A stretch of DNA of 64,000 bases. Source: Oscillospiraceae bacterium. Lineage in GTDB: Bacteria; Bacillota; Clostridia; Oscillospirales; Oscillospiraceae. Where the stretch lies: contig CAKASQ030000050.1 of the NCBI GenBank assembly GCA_916988195.3, positions 102,067-166,066 on the forward strand, read 5' to 3'. The notes beneath the pieces are model-generated. The model worked only from the letters and a program-made list of their open reading frames with translations. It did not search any database and was not told the DNA's origin. Shown piece after piece: positions 15,735 to 22,637 of the stretch; the stretch's first letter is position 1; each line of letters opens with the position of its first letter. The translations under genes were made by a program, and so were the position numbers.

Positions 15735-15766
15735 AGCGCAGCTTCTTGTCGGGAGCTGCGCTTTCT
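15735..15766 (+). terminator. Terminator after membrane protein copy 1
   Basis: AGCGCAGCT (15735-15743) pairs with AGCTGCGCT (15754-15762), followed by TTCTC. Nearly the same hairpin follows copies 2 (17505) and 3 (20355). Confidence 0.75.
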
Positions 15767-15790
15767 CTATGTGCATCCAGAAAAATATGA

Positions 15791-15836
15791 TATAATTTTC
15801 AAAAAAGTGCAACCACCACACACCAAATGTCGCTTA
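15791..15836 (+). promoter_or_regulatory. ECF-type promoter of sigma/membrane pair 2
   Basis: TGCAACC (15808-15814) lies 16 bases before CGCTTA (15831-15836), followed by GGGTGAAGG. A TATAAT (15791-15796) lies just before the -35. The same arrangement precedes pair 3 (18809-18863), which suggests auto-regulation by the encoded sigma plus a vegetative promoter. Confidence 0.55.
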
Positions 15837-15880
15837 TCAGGGTGAAGGCCTTCCATTACGAGGGAAAGGAGATGAAAGCC

Positions 15881-16441
15881 TTGGATGACAATAGAATTGT
15901 TGATTTATATTTGAGCCGTGACGAAGCGGCCATTTCGCAGACTTCCGAGAAGTACGGCAGCCGCCTGCGGAATGTTGCCTATGGTATCGTTGAGGATTTG
16001 CACACCGCCGAAGAATGCGAAAACGATACATACATGGAGGCGTGGAACTCGATTCCCCCCCATGAGCCGAAGAGCTATCTGTTCGCGTTTCTGGCCCGTA
16101 TTACCCGCCATATCGCATTGGACTTCTGCAAAGAGCGCAGCCGTCTGAAGCGCAGCGCATTTATCAGTGAGCTGAGTGCTGAAATGGAGCAGTGCATCCC
16201 TGCCCCGGATGATACCGAGCGCCGCATCGGCGCCATGGTGCTGTGCGAAGCCATCAATTCTTTTCTTGCCACACTCAGCGATGAAAAGCGAAATATTTTC
16301 ATGCGTCGATACTGGTACATGGATTCCATCGCTGCCATCTCCCAGCGCTACGGGCTGTCCCAAAGTAAGGTGAAGAGTATATTGTTCCGGAGCCGAAATC
16401 AGCTTCGGGAATACCTTGGTAAGGAGGGTTACGATCTATGA
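15881..16441 (+). CDS. ECF sigma factor, pair 2
   Basis: This encodes 186 residues. Region 2 is visible as SRLRNVAYGIVEDLHTAEEC followed by NDTYMEAWNSIPPHEP, and region 4 as ISQRYGLSQSKVKSILFRSR. I place the start at the TTG 15881 (LDDNRIVDLYLSRDE), because AAGGAG is 9 bases upstream and the copy at 18898 starts the same way; the ATG at 15872 touches the ribosome site. It recruits RNA polymerase to its target promoters, probably including its own, and is coupled by ATGA to the membrane protein that should restrain it. Confidence 0.8.
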   Translation: MDDNRIVDLYLSRDEAAISQTSEKYGSRLRNVAYGIVEDLHTAEECENDTYMEAWNSIPPHEPKSYLFAFLARITRHIALDFCKERSRLKRSAFISELSAEMEQCIPAPDDTERRIGAMVLCEAINSFLATLSDEKRNIFMRRYWYMDSIAAISQRYGLSQSKVKSILFRSRNQLREYLGKEGYDL

Positions 16442-17481
16442 GAGGACGCGAGATGCTGGATACAATTGAACATCTGAATCCGGCCTATATCGAAGCCGCA
16501 GCCGAAAAGCCGAAAGCGAAAAAGGCTGGCTGGCGCAAATGGGGCGCAATGGCTGCGTGCCTGTGCCTGGTAATCGCCGGAATTGCTGTACACCAAACAG
16601 GGCGGTTCCGGGAACCGCAGGACACGACAATAGACCATGTGGCATACGGCTTTTGCCTTGAGGGGAATCTGAATGCCGTATATTATCCCATCTCCTTTGA
16701 AGAACGCAGGGAGTATGGCCTGGTGCCCGATGATGCGGTGGGTTTGAATAAGGAAAATACTTATCAAATTACTGAGGATGACCTGGGAGAGTCGATGGGT
16801 ATCGTGGCTTCCTGTGGTGACGAGTCAATGATTGGCTGTGAGGTTTATCACTTCGCACAGTATCCCGATAAAGATTCCATCTGCATCGTGGATACGCCGA
16901 CGGGTTATGAATTCTATGTCTGCACATGGCTCAATGTCCAGAATGACGATATAGACAACTCAGATAATGTGCTTGCGACCTACGGTTTGCCAGAGTCCTT
17001 TGAAAAAATGGAGATTCTTTCAAAAGATTTCACATACCTGTTTACTGTGGAGGACGCATCCGTGACCGAGGCCATCTTTGAGATTCTCTCCGGTAAGAGC
17101 AACATCGGTCTGGAGGCTAATGAACGCCGCTTTGCGCAGGCATGGTATGATGCCTATGGAAACGATGACGTGTATTACAGCGAAGAGGCGGGGCATTGTG
17201 TGTATCGAAGTGTGTCCTCCGATGAGGAGCCGACCACTTATACGGATGACGAAGGAAACACCGTCATGCAAAATTCCACACAGGACACATCGCTTTATGA
17301 TAAAGCACATGAACTCTGGACAAAAGGAGAACGGCTAATCGAGATCACAACAACCAAAGGCTATCAGCTAACCATTGATTATTTCCCATCCATCCAGGTA
17401 TTCATCTGTTCAAATGGCTACTATGAACTTTCTGCTGCTGATATCGAAACCCTTAGTCAGCTTTTGCAGATCACAGACTGA
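16438..17481 (+). CDS. Membrane-anchored probable anti-sigma protein, copy 2
   Basis: This encodes 347 residues with the same layout as copy 1: a short N-terminus beginning MRGREMLDTIEHLNPAYIEA, Lys-rich segment, and KWGAMAACLCLVIAGIAVH as the membrane helix (about residues 35-55). The large extracellular part is unlike that of copy 1. It ends with LSQLLQITD. Coupling to the sigma gene at 15881 by ATGA suggests it is the cognate regulator. No zinc-binding anti-sigma motif is present. Confidence 0.65.
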   Translation: MRGREMLDTIEHLNPAYIEAAAEKPKAKKAGWRKWGAMAACLCLVIAGIAVHQTGRFREPQDTTIDHVAYGFCLEGNLNAVYYPISFEERREYGLVPDDAVGLNKENTYQITEDDLGESMGIVASCGDESMIGCEVYHFAQYPDKDSICIVDTPTGYEFYVCTWLNVQNDDIDNSDNVLATYGLPESFEKMEILSKDFTYLFTVEDASVTEAIFEILSGKSNIGLEANERRFAQAWYDAYGNDDVYYSEEAGHCVYRSVSSDEEPTTYTDDEGNTVMQNSTQDTSLYDKAHELWTKGERLIEITTTKGYQLTIDYFPSIQVFICSNGYYELSAADIETLSQLLQITD

Positions 17482-17504
17482 TTTTTCTATACTGTATTAT
17501 GATG

Positions 17505-17537
17505 GCGCAGCTTCCGAACGGGAGCTGCGCTTTCTAT
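17505..17537 (+). terminator. Terminator after membrane protein copy 2
   Basis: GCGCAGCT (17505-17512) pairs with AGCTGCGC (17523-17530), followed by TTTCT; it is a near copy of the hairpin at 15735. Confidence 0.7.
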
Positions 17538-17546
17538 AGAATGCGA

Positions 17547-17580
17547 AGTGCAGAGGCTCGAAACAGCCTCTGCACTTTCG
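17547..17580. terminator. Hairpin at convergent gene ends
   Basis: A perfect 12-bp stem AGTGCAGAGGCT (17547-17558) with 17565-17576 lies between converging transcripts. Plus-strand tail is TTCGCTTATTTTTTT. Confidence 0.6.
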
Positions 17581-17581
17581 C

Positions 17582-18211
17582 TTATTTTTTTAGGGATTTT
17601 TGGTGCTTCCGGAGATTCATTCCGGCATAGATCAACCACACAATGGATATAACCGTTGCTACAGCATAGAGAGCCGTCCAGTCCATCAGCAGGCGCAACC
17701 CGTAGAACGGTACTGATGCAAAGGCACTGATAAGCGCTGCAAGAATCCACCCCTCTGAAAGCAGCCGCATGACCAAGGAATTAAATGCTCCAATGAAGGT
17801 CAGAAGACTGAGGATGAAGGAGACTTTCACCAGCACTCCGTACTTACGGGTCATAATCGTAAATACACCCCAGAAGATGATATACAAAATGGTTGCGATG
17901 AACTGACCGATATTGGCCGGGCCTCCCATCCAGGCACCACCGATGTTGGCCACAAAGCACCCCACCATTACTGCCAGTGCGACAGTAATCCAAAGGAGAT
18001 TAGTACGCAGGCTTTGAAATGCCTTTTTTCCGTCTACTTCTGGACACGGCAGTTCTCCTTCCAAATCAGCTGTCATCTCATCATAGATCTTTTTACATTC
18101 AGTGCAGGATTGCAGGTGGTTTTTCACCAGTTCTGCCGAATCGCTACTGCAAACTTTATCCACATATAGTGGCAGAAGATCCTGAATGATGGTACACTTT
18201 ACATCGTTCAT
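17582..18211 (-). CDS. Zinc-finger membrane anti-sigma factor
   Basis: This encodes 209 residues. The N-terminus carries the zinc-finger anti-sigma signature: IIQDLLPLYVDKVCSSDSAE, then HLQSCTECKKIYDEM with the His-x3-Cys-x2-Cys ligands (about residues 32-39). Four to five membrane helices follow (about residues 71-200). It should hold the sigma factor encoded just upstream (overlap ATGA at 18208-18211) at the membrane until a signal releases it. It is on the strand opposite to the other pairs of this array. Confidence 0.85.
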   Translation of the reverse strand: MNDVKCTIIQDLLPLYVDKVCSSDSAELVKNHLQSCTECKKIYDEMTADLEGELPCPEVDGKKAFQSLRTNLLWITVALAVMVGCFVANIGGAWMGGPANIGQFIATILYIIFWGVFTIMTRKYGVLVKVSFILSLLTFIGAFNSLVMRLLSEGWILAALISAFASVPFYGLRLLMDWTALYAVATVISIVWLIYAGMNLRKHQKSLKK

Positions 18212-18696
18212 TCTTCACCCTCCAATCTTTCGGTGATTATAGCTTTGGCTCGATAGTAAGTAACTCTTGCCCAGCTGTCACTCTTTCCAAATAGCTGGCT
18301 GATTTGTTTCAAAGGAACATCGCCTAATGCGTGAAGCATAAAGACCTCTTTGTATGGATCATCCAGCGTATGCAGGTGCTTCAGGATTCGGTGCGCAGTT
18401 TCTTTGCGGGTTAGCTCCTCTTCGATGTCCAGACCATCTGGCTCGGCGAGAAGCGCATCTTCGATAGGGACATTACGCTTATTCTTTTTCTGCCACTCGA
18501 AGTATAAGTTCTTTGCGATCTGGCAGAGCCATACGGACATTTTGCTTTCCCCGCAGAACGCTCCAATGTTCATGATGGCTCGGCACATGGTTTCCTGTGT
18601 AAGCTCTTCTGACAGGGACTCGTTTTGTGTCAGGGAAAGAAGAAAGAAATAGACGGTCTTTCCGTATTGCTGATAAATGCTTTCAAAATCACTCAC
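18208..18696 (-). CDS. ECF sigma factor (SigY/SigW-like)
   Basis: This encodes 162 residues. Region 2 includes SEELTQETMCRAIMNIGAF and MSVWLCQIAKNLYFEW; region 4 is PLKQISQLFGKSDSWARVTY. GGAGGTGAG lies before the ATG. It is distinct from the three paralogous sigmas around it and closest in style to the one at 55924. A zinc-finger anti-sigma gene follows with a 4-base overlap. Confidence 0.88.
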   Translation of the reverse strand: MSDFESIYQQYGKTVYFFLLSLTQNESLSEELTQETMCRAIMNIGAFCGESKMSVWLCQIAKNLYFEWQKKNKRNVPIEDALLAEPDGLDIEEELTRKETAHRILKHLHTLDDPYKEVFMLHALGDVPLKQISQLFGKSDSWARVTYYRAKAIITERLEGEE

Positions 18697-18720
18697 TATC
18701 TCACCTCCTTCACTATTATG

Positions 18721-18745
18721 ATTGCGATAATCGATTTTCGTTACA
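18721..18745 (-). promoter_or_regulatory. Candidate ECF promoter
   Basis: On the minus strand TGTAACG (18745-18739), the same -35 as at 56468, is followed by an AT-rich spacer and CGCAAT or CATAAT. The -10 assignment is uncertain because the spacing to CGCAAT is only 12 bases. Confidence 0.35.
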
Positions 18746-18808
18746 ATCTTTTTTCTATTTTACCATACACACCCCAAATTTGAAGAGTTGTATCACATAG
18801 GTTGATGA

Positions 18809-18863
18809 TATAATTTAAGAAAAGTTGTAATGTTTGAGCATCATTTCCTGTCTTATAGGGTGA
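18809..18863 (+). promoter_or_regulatory. ECF-type promoter of sigma/membrane pair 3
   Basis: TGTAATG (18826-18832) and GTCTTA (18850-18855) are spaced by 17 bases and followed by TAGGGTGAAGG. TATAAT (18809-18814) lies just upstream, as in pair 2. Confidence 0.55.
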
Positions 18864-18897
18864 AGGGACCTTTAGAACACCGAAAGGAGGTATTGCC

Positions 18898-19461
18898 GTG
18901 GAAGATAGCCGCATTGTAGAGCTCTACTGGCAGAAGAATGCAGATGCCATCAAAGAAACCGACAGCAAGTACGGCGCTTACTGTTTTGCCATAGCGGACA
19001 ATATCCTGCACAAGAAAGAGGACTCCGAAGAGTGCGTCAATGACACCTGGCTGAATGCATGGAACGCAATGCCTCCTCAAAAACCCACGAAACTTCAGAT
19101 GTTCTTGGCGAAGATCACCCGCAATCTCTCATTCAACCGTTTCAATGCCCGCTCTGCGGAAAAGCGTGGCGGCGGTGAGGTCGTCCTCGTCCTGGATGAG
19201 CTGGCGGAGTGCCTTGCCGGTGAATCGGATGTGGAGGGCGAATACGAGGCCAGAGAGCTTGGCCAGTGCATTCGGATGTTCGTCCGTGCGCTACCGGAGC
19301 GGGACGGCAATGTGTTCGTGCGCCGCTACTTCTTCACCGAGCCTGTGGCAGAAATCGCCAAGCGGTACGGCCTGACGGATAACAATGTCATGGTGATTCT
19401 GAGCCGGACACGGAAGAAGCTGAAAGTTCATCTCATAAAGGAGGGATTCTTCAGTGAATAG
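18898..19461 (+). CDS. ECF sigma factor, pair 3
   Basis: This encodes 187 residues from a GTG with GAAAGGAGG upstream. It is a paralogue of the sigma at 15881: EDSRIVELYWQKNADAIKET, YCFAIADNILHKKEDSEEC (region 2) and EIAKRYGLTDNNVMVILSRT (region 4). It overlaps the following membrane-protein gene by 8 bases. The three related pairs probably arose by duplication and then diverged in their extracellular halves. Confidence 0.85.
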   Translation: MEDSRIVELYWQKNADAIKETDSKYGAYCFAIADNILHKKEDSEECVNDTWLNAWNAMPPQKPTKLQMFLAKITRNLSFNRFNARSAEKRGGGEVVLVLDELAECLAGESDVEGEYEARELGQCIRMFVRALPERDGNVFVRRYFFTEPVAEIAKRYGLTDNNVMVILSRTRKKLKVHLIKEGFFSE

Positions 19462-20347
19462 AAAAGACCTGTATAATGGCTTCAACGAAGTCGATGATGA
19501 TATTCTGGAGCGCAGCGAGACTGCTTCCAAAAGCAAGAAGAAACCCATGTGGCTGAAATGGGGTGCCATCGCTGCCTGCCTGTGCCTGGTGGCGAGCATC
19601 GCTATTCCTGTCCTTCACCATAAGGGCGGCTCCGGCATTCAAGATCCCGTCCACGCGATTGCAGCTCTTGAGTACAATGGAAAGTTCTACGAGACCGTCG
19701 ATATTCCGGAAGTTCTTGAGAAGTACGGCCTACCATCTAAGATTACTGCTGACATGGCCGGTGAACATCTTGAGTATTTGAAATCTGATGGCGGTGCTGG
19801 CTACGAATGCACTGCCAGCCAAACCGATATTGAACTGTACCAGTATGCTCCCTCTGCTTGCGATGGCGTGTATGTCTTGAGAGACGGTGACGCCTGGTAT
19901 GCCGCACTGTTCTGCAACTTCTATCAGTTCGACAGCAATACCAGTGTTGAACTTACGGAGCTGTACCGGGTGTATGGCATCGACAGTGCTGACGATATTC
20001 AGTCCATTACGGAAATGGGCAACAGCAACAACAGAGAGATCGGAAAGCCTGTTACAGACCGTCAGGAAATTGCGGAGTTTTATGATATGACTGTTGCCCT
20101 GTGGAGCTACGGTAACGATGATTTCCAGAAGCAGATGTTTGGCGGCTATCCTGATGAAGAGACGCAGATGCAGGCACACACCGCATTTGCCGATGACCGC
20201 AGAAACCTTCGCATTGAAACAACGGATGGCCTCCGCTTCTTTATCTCTTTCCATCCGAGTTTTGACTGGATTAATGGCGGCGGTACTATGTCCTACTTCA
20301 AGATCGACGAGCAGATGCACGCGTGGATCGATAGAAATCTGAACTAA
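19454..20347 (+). CDS. Membrane-anchored probable anti-sigma protein, copy 3
   Basis: This encodes 297 residues from a GTG inside the sigma gene. The N-terminus NGFNEVDDDILERSETASKS and helix KWGAIAACLCLVASIAIPVL follow the plan of copies 1 and 2. The extracellular part is predicted alpha/beta and has no recognised domain. Its role as a regulator of the coupled sigma factor is inferred. Confidence 0.65.
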   Translation: MNRKDLYNGFNEVDDDILERSETASKSKKKPMWLKWGAIAACLCLVASIAIPVLHHKGGSGIQDPVHAIAALEYNGKFYETVDIPEVLEKYGLPSKITADMAGEHLEYLKSDGGAGYECTASQTDIELYQYAPSACDGVYVLRDGDAWYAALFCNFYQFDSNTSVELTELYRVYGIDSADDIQSITEMGNSNNREIGKPVTDRQEIAEFYDMTVALWSYGNDDFQKQMFGGYPDEETQMQAHTAFADDRRNLRIETTDGLRFFISFHPSFDWINGGGTMSYFKIDEQMHAWIDRNLN

Positions 20348-20354
20348 GTAAAAC

Positions 20355-20387
20355 AGCGCAGCTTCTGGTCGGGAGCTGCGCCGTTTT
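20355..20387 (+). terminator. Terminator after membrane protein copy 3
   Basis: GCGCAGCT (20356-20363) pairs with AGCTGCGC (20374-20381), followed by CGTTTT; this is the third near copy of the hairpin. Confidence 0.75.
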
Positions 20388-20418
20388 ATGTAAATATGTC
20401 AAAAGTAATAATTAAAAG

Positions 20419-20553
20419 ATGCACACCCCTTGGCTCAAAATGCACACCCCACAGACCTTTCGTTAAATGGTATAGAGGGGTAAAACGGAAAAGACTCCAC
20501 GGTGACCCTTTCAGAATCACCGTAGAGCCTGTTATCGTTAAAAAGTATAGGAA
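20419..20553. repeat. Direct repeats, candidate integrase arm sites (right)
   Basis: ATGCACACCCC occurs at 20419-20429 and again at 20440-20450 (21-base period). TCGTTAAATGGTATAGAGG (20460-20478) and TCGTTAAAAAGTATAGGAA (20535-20553) match the repeats at 3959-3994 in sequence and orientation. Confidence 0.4.
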
Positions 20554-20575
20554 AACCCTTGCAAATAGGGGCTTT

Positions 20576-20634
20576 TGCAAAAAGAAACTGGACACCCACT
20601 TCAATACGCATTGTATCAAAACTGGTGTCCAGTT
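20576..20634 (-). terminator. Terminator of tRNA-Arg(ACG)
   Basis: An 11-bp stem AACTGGACACC (minus strand, 20634-20624) with 20596-20586 is followed by TTTCTTTTT. It begins one base after the tRNA 3' end and would be brought in by the island. Confidence 0.7.
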
Positions 20635-20635
20635 A

Positions 20636-20712
20636 TGGTACGCCGGAAGGGACTCGAACCCCCGACCTACTGGTTCGTAGCCAGTCACTCTATCCAACTG
20701 AGCTACCGGCGC
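20636..20712 (-). tRNA. tRNA-Arg (anticodon ACG)
   Basis: A 77-base cloverleaf with encoded CCA reads on the minus strand. The acceptor arm GCGCCGG pairs with CCGGCGT, the D arm includes AGCTCAGTTGGATAGAG, the anticodon loop is CTACGAA (anticodon ACG), and the T arm contains GGTTCGAGTCC. Its last 14 bases recur at 3770-3783, which makes it the likely integration target of the island. Confidence 0.95.
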
Positions 20713-20904
20713 ATACCGCGCTCTCATCAGCGCTCCAGTATAATAGCACACGCGCTTGGAAATTGCAAGCCCTTTTTGCGAAAAATTTCAGATTTCTTTT
20801 TCGACGTTCCTGATGGCCGAACAAAGTACTGCCTTTCCGCAAGTTGCTCAAAAATGGCAGCCGAAGTTTGTAGGATTTGGCGGGCAGAATTTTTTTGATG
20901 ACGC
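20713..20904. other. Intergenic region upstream of the ssnA promoter
   Basis: I see no gene in this stretch. It should contain the tRNA promoter on the minus strand, but no clear consensus stands out. Confidence 0.4.
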
Positions 20905-20933
20905 TTGAAAAATTTTTATGAGGCAATTATAAT
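20905..20933 (+). promoter_or_regulatory. Vegetative promoter of ssnA-ygfK
   Basis: TTGAAA (20905-20910), a 17-base spacer and TATAAT (20928-20933) give a near-consensus sigma-A promoter, about 150 bases before the ssnA start. Confidence 0.8.
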
Positions 20934-20939
20934 TGAATT

Positions 20940-21060
20940 ACAATCTAAGATTGGTAGCTGTAAGGAAGTGTTTCGCACACGGGCTGCAACTATCACTCGG
21001 CTGATCTGGTTGAGTGTTTCAGGTATTTCGCCTGAAGCACTTTTTCATATCCAAAAACCC
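20940..21060 (+). promoter_or_regulatory. Structured 5' leader with terminator, candidate purine-related riboswitch
   Basis: The ssnA leader of about 150 nt contains a small hairpin (GTGT-TTCGC-ACAC near 20968), a second ACTC...GAGT stem and then an intrinsic terminator: AGTGTTTCAGG (21013-21023) pairs with CCTGAAGCACT (21031-21041), followed by TTTTT. A terminator inside a leader implies regulated read-through. I recall that a conserved RNA motif upstream of ssnA genes has been described in Firmicutes; whether this leader belongs to it needs a covariance search. Confidence 0.6.
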
Positions 21061-21092
21061 GGGTGAACGCATCAAAACAAGGAGGAATCAGT

Positions 21093-22436
21093 ATGTATTT
21101 ACTCACAAACGGTCGTCTGATTACCAGAGATCCCAACGGCAAGGGCTACTACGAAAAAGGCGGTGTCGTCTTTGAAGGTACGAAGATCGTAGAAGTCGGC
21201 GAAGAAGCAGCGCTGCGCGCGAAATATCCGCAGGCCGAGATCATCGACGCAAAGGGCAACGTCATCATGCCCGCGTTCATCAACGCCCACACCCACATCT
21301 ATTCCGCCCTCGCCCGCGGCCTTTCGATCGTCGGCAATAACCCCACTACTTTCTACGAGGTGCTCGACGGCACGTGGTGGGCAATGGACCGCAAGCTGAC
21401 GCTCGAGGGCACGAGAGCCTCCGCAGACGCACTCTACATCGACTGCATCAAGCAGGGCGTCACGACGATCTTCGATCATCACGCGTCGTTCTGCGAAATT
21501 CCGGGCTCCCTCTTCCAGATCGGCGAGAGCGCCAAAAAGTTTGGTATCCGCTCGTGCCTGTGCTACGAGGTCTCCGACCGCGACGGCGAAGAAAAGAGCA
21601 TCCAGGCCGTGAAGGAAAACGCCGACTGGATCACCTACTGTCAGGAACACAAAGACCCGATGCTCGCGGCCATGTTCGGCGGACACGCGCTGTTCACCAT
21701 CTCCGACAAGACCTTTGACCGCATGGTTGAAGCGAACAACGGCCGCACCGGCTATCACATCCACGTCTCCGAGGGCATGAACGACGTTTACGACAGCTTG
21801 CAGAACTATGGCCGCCGCCCCGTCCAGCGCCTGCACGACCACGGCATTCTGGGAGACAAGACCATCCTCGGCCACTGCATCCACGTGAACCCGGCGGAGA
21901 TCGAACTGATTAAGAATACCGGCACGATGGTCGTCAACAATCCCGAATCCAATATGTCGAACGCAGTCGGCGTCTGCCCGGTTCTGCCGCTGACGAAAAA
22001 CGGTATCCTCGTAGGTCTCGGCACCGACGCGTGGACAAACGATATGATCGAATCTCTCAAGGCTGCGCTCTGCGTACAGCGTCTGAACGCCTGCCTGCCG
22101 AACGTCGCATGGTGCGAAGTGACTGACATGCTCTTTAAGAACAACGCAAAGATCGGCGCGAAGTACTTCCCGGACGAGCTCGGCGTTCTCAAGGCCGGTG
22201 CTGCCGCCGACATGATCGTCATGGACTACAAGCCCTTTACCCCGTTCTCGGATGAAAACATCGACGGCCACATTCTGTTCGGTATGACCGGCAAGCTCTG
22301 CCGCACGACGATTGCGAACGGCAAGATCCTCATGAAGGACCGCGAGCTCATCGGCATCGACGAGGAGGCTGAAAATGCGCATATTCTCGAAGCCGCAAAG
22401 AAGCTCTGGGGCGCGCTGAACCACAGAGAATACTGA
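21093..22436 (+). CDS. ssnA: SsnA-type aminohydrolase
   Basis: This encodes 447 residues of the amidohydrolase superfamily. Metal-binding motifs are visible: NAHTHIYSALARG (about residue 66), GYHIHVSEG, LGHCIHV and GLGTDAW (the last Asp completes the site). The N- and C-terminal strands form the usual beta-sandwich. SsnA belongs to the gene set (with ygfK, ygeW, ygeX, ygeY and xdhD) linked to anaerobic purine or urate breakdown in gut bacteria, where it probably deaminates or opens an intermediate. Start 21093 is chosen for the AAGGAGG 7 bases upstream. ygfK follows. Confidence 0.9.
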   Translation: MYLLTNGRLITRDPNGKGYYEKGGVVFEGTKIVEVGEEAALRAKYPQAEIIDAKGNVIMPAFINAHTHIYSALARGLSIVGNNPTTFYEVLDGTWWAMDRKLTLEGTRASADALYIDCIKQGVTTIFDHHASFCEIPGSLFQIGESAKKFGIRSCLCYEVSDRDGEEKSIQAVKENADWITYCQEHKDPMLAAMFGGHALFTISDKTFDRMVEANNGRTGYHIHVSEGMNDVYDSLQNYGRRPVQRLHDHGILGDKTILGHCIHVNPAEIELIKNTGTMVVNNPESNMSNAVGVCPVLPLTKNGILVGLGTDAWTNDMIESLKAALCVQRLNACLPNVAWCEVTDMLFKNNAKIGAKYFPDELGVLKAGAAADMIVMDYKPFTPFSDENIDGHILFGMTGKLCRTTIANGKILMKDRELIGIDEEAENAHILEAAKKLWGALNHREY

Positions 22437-22444
22437 TTTATCAA

Positions 22445-22597
22445 TATTCGCCGTAGGGGACGATGCCCACATCTTCCCGCGCGGGGTACACCCGCAAAAA
22501 TGTGGAACTCTGCGGCGAATACGAACTGCCCAATGGGTCGATGTGGGCATCGACCCCTACGCACTCATAGGGCAGACAGAGTCGTCCGCCCCTACGA
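22445..22597. repeat. Palindromic intergenic repeat
   Basis: CGTAGGGGACGATGCCCACA (22452-22471) is mirrored by a near-perfect complement at 22540-22561, nested inside TATTCGCCG/CGGCGAATA (22445-22453, 22513-22521). A half copy (CGTCCGCCCCTACG) follows at 22584-22597. This has the look of a dispersed REP-like or MITE-like element; only one location is visible here. Confidence 0.6.
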
Positions 22598-22637
22598 AGC
22601 CGCATAAATCCTAATTCTGTCCAAAGGAGGCAATTTC

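Larger units (their letters stand above)
3770..20649. mobile_element. Integrase-less genomic island in tRNA-Arg(ACG)
   Basis: The interval is bounded by two copies of the tRNA-Arg(ACG) 3' end. About 190 bases inside the left end are two TCGTTAAA-type repeats (3959-3994) and about 85-180 bases inside the right end are two more (20460-20553), a layout like the arm sites of a tyrosine integrase. Inside are a defence cluster, phage replication remnants and a sigma/anti-sigma array. No integrase or excisionase is present, so it is probably immobile. The boundaries are inferred from one 14-base match plus the repeats. Confidence 0.5.

Noticed and set aside
21099..22550. 483-codon frame opposite ssnA, and a 709-codon frame opposite ygfK
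   Set aside because: Both are antisense shadows in GC-rich genes, with no ribosome sites or recognisable domains.
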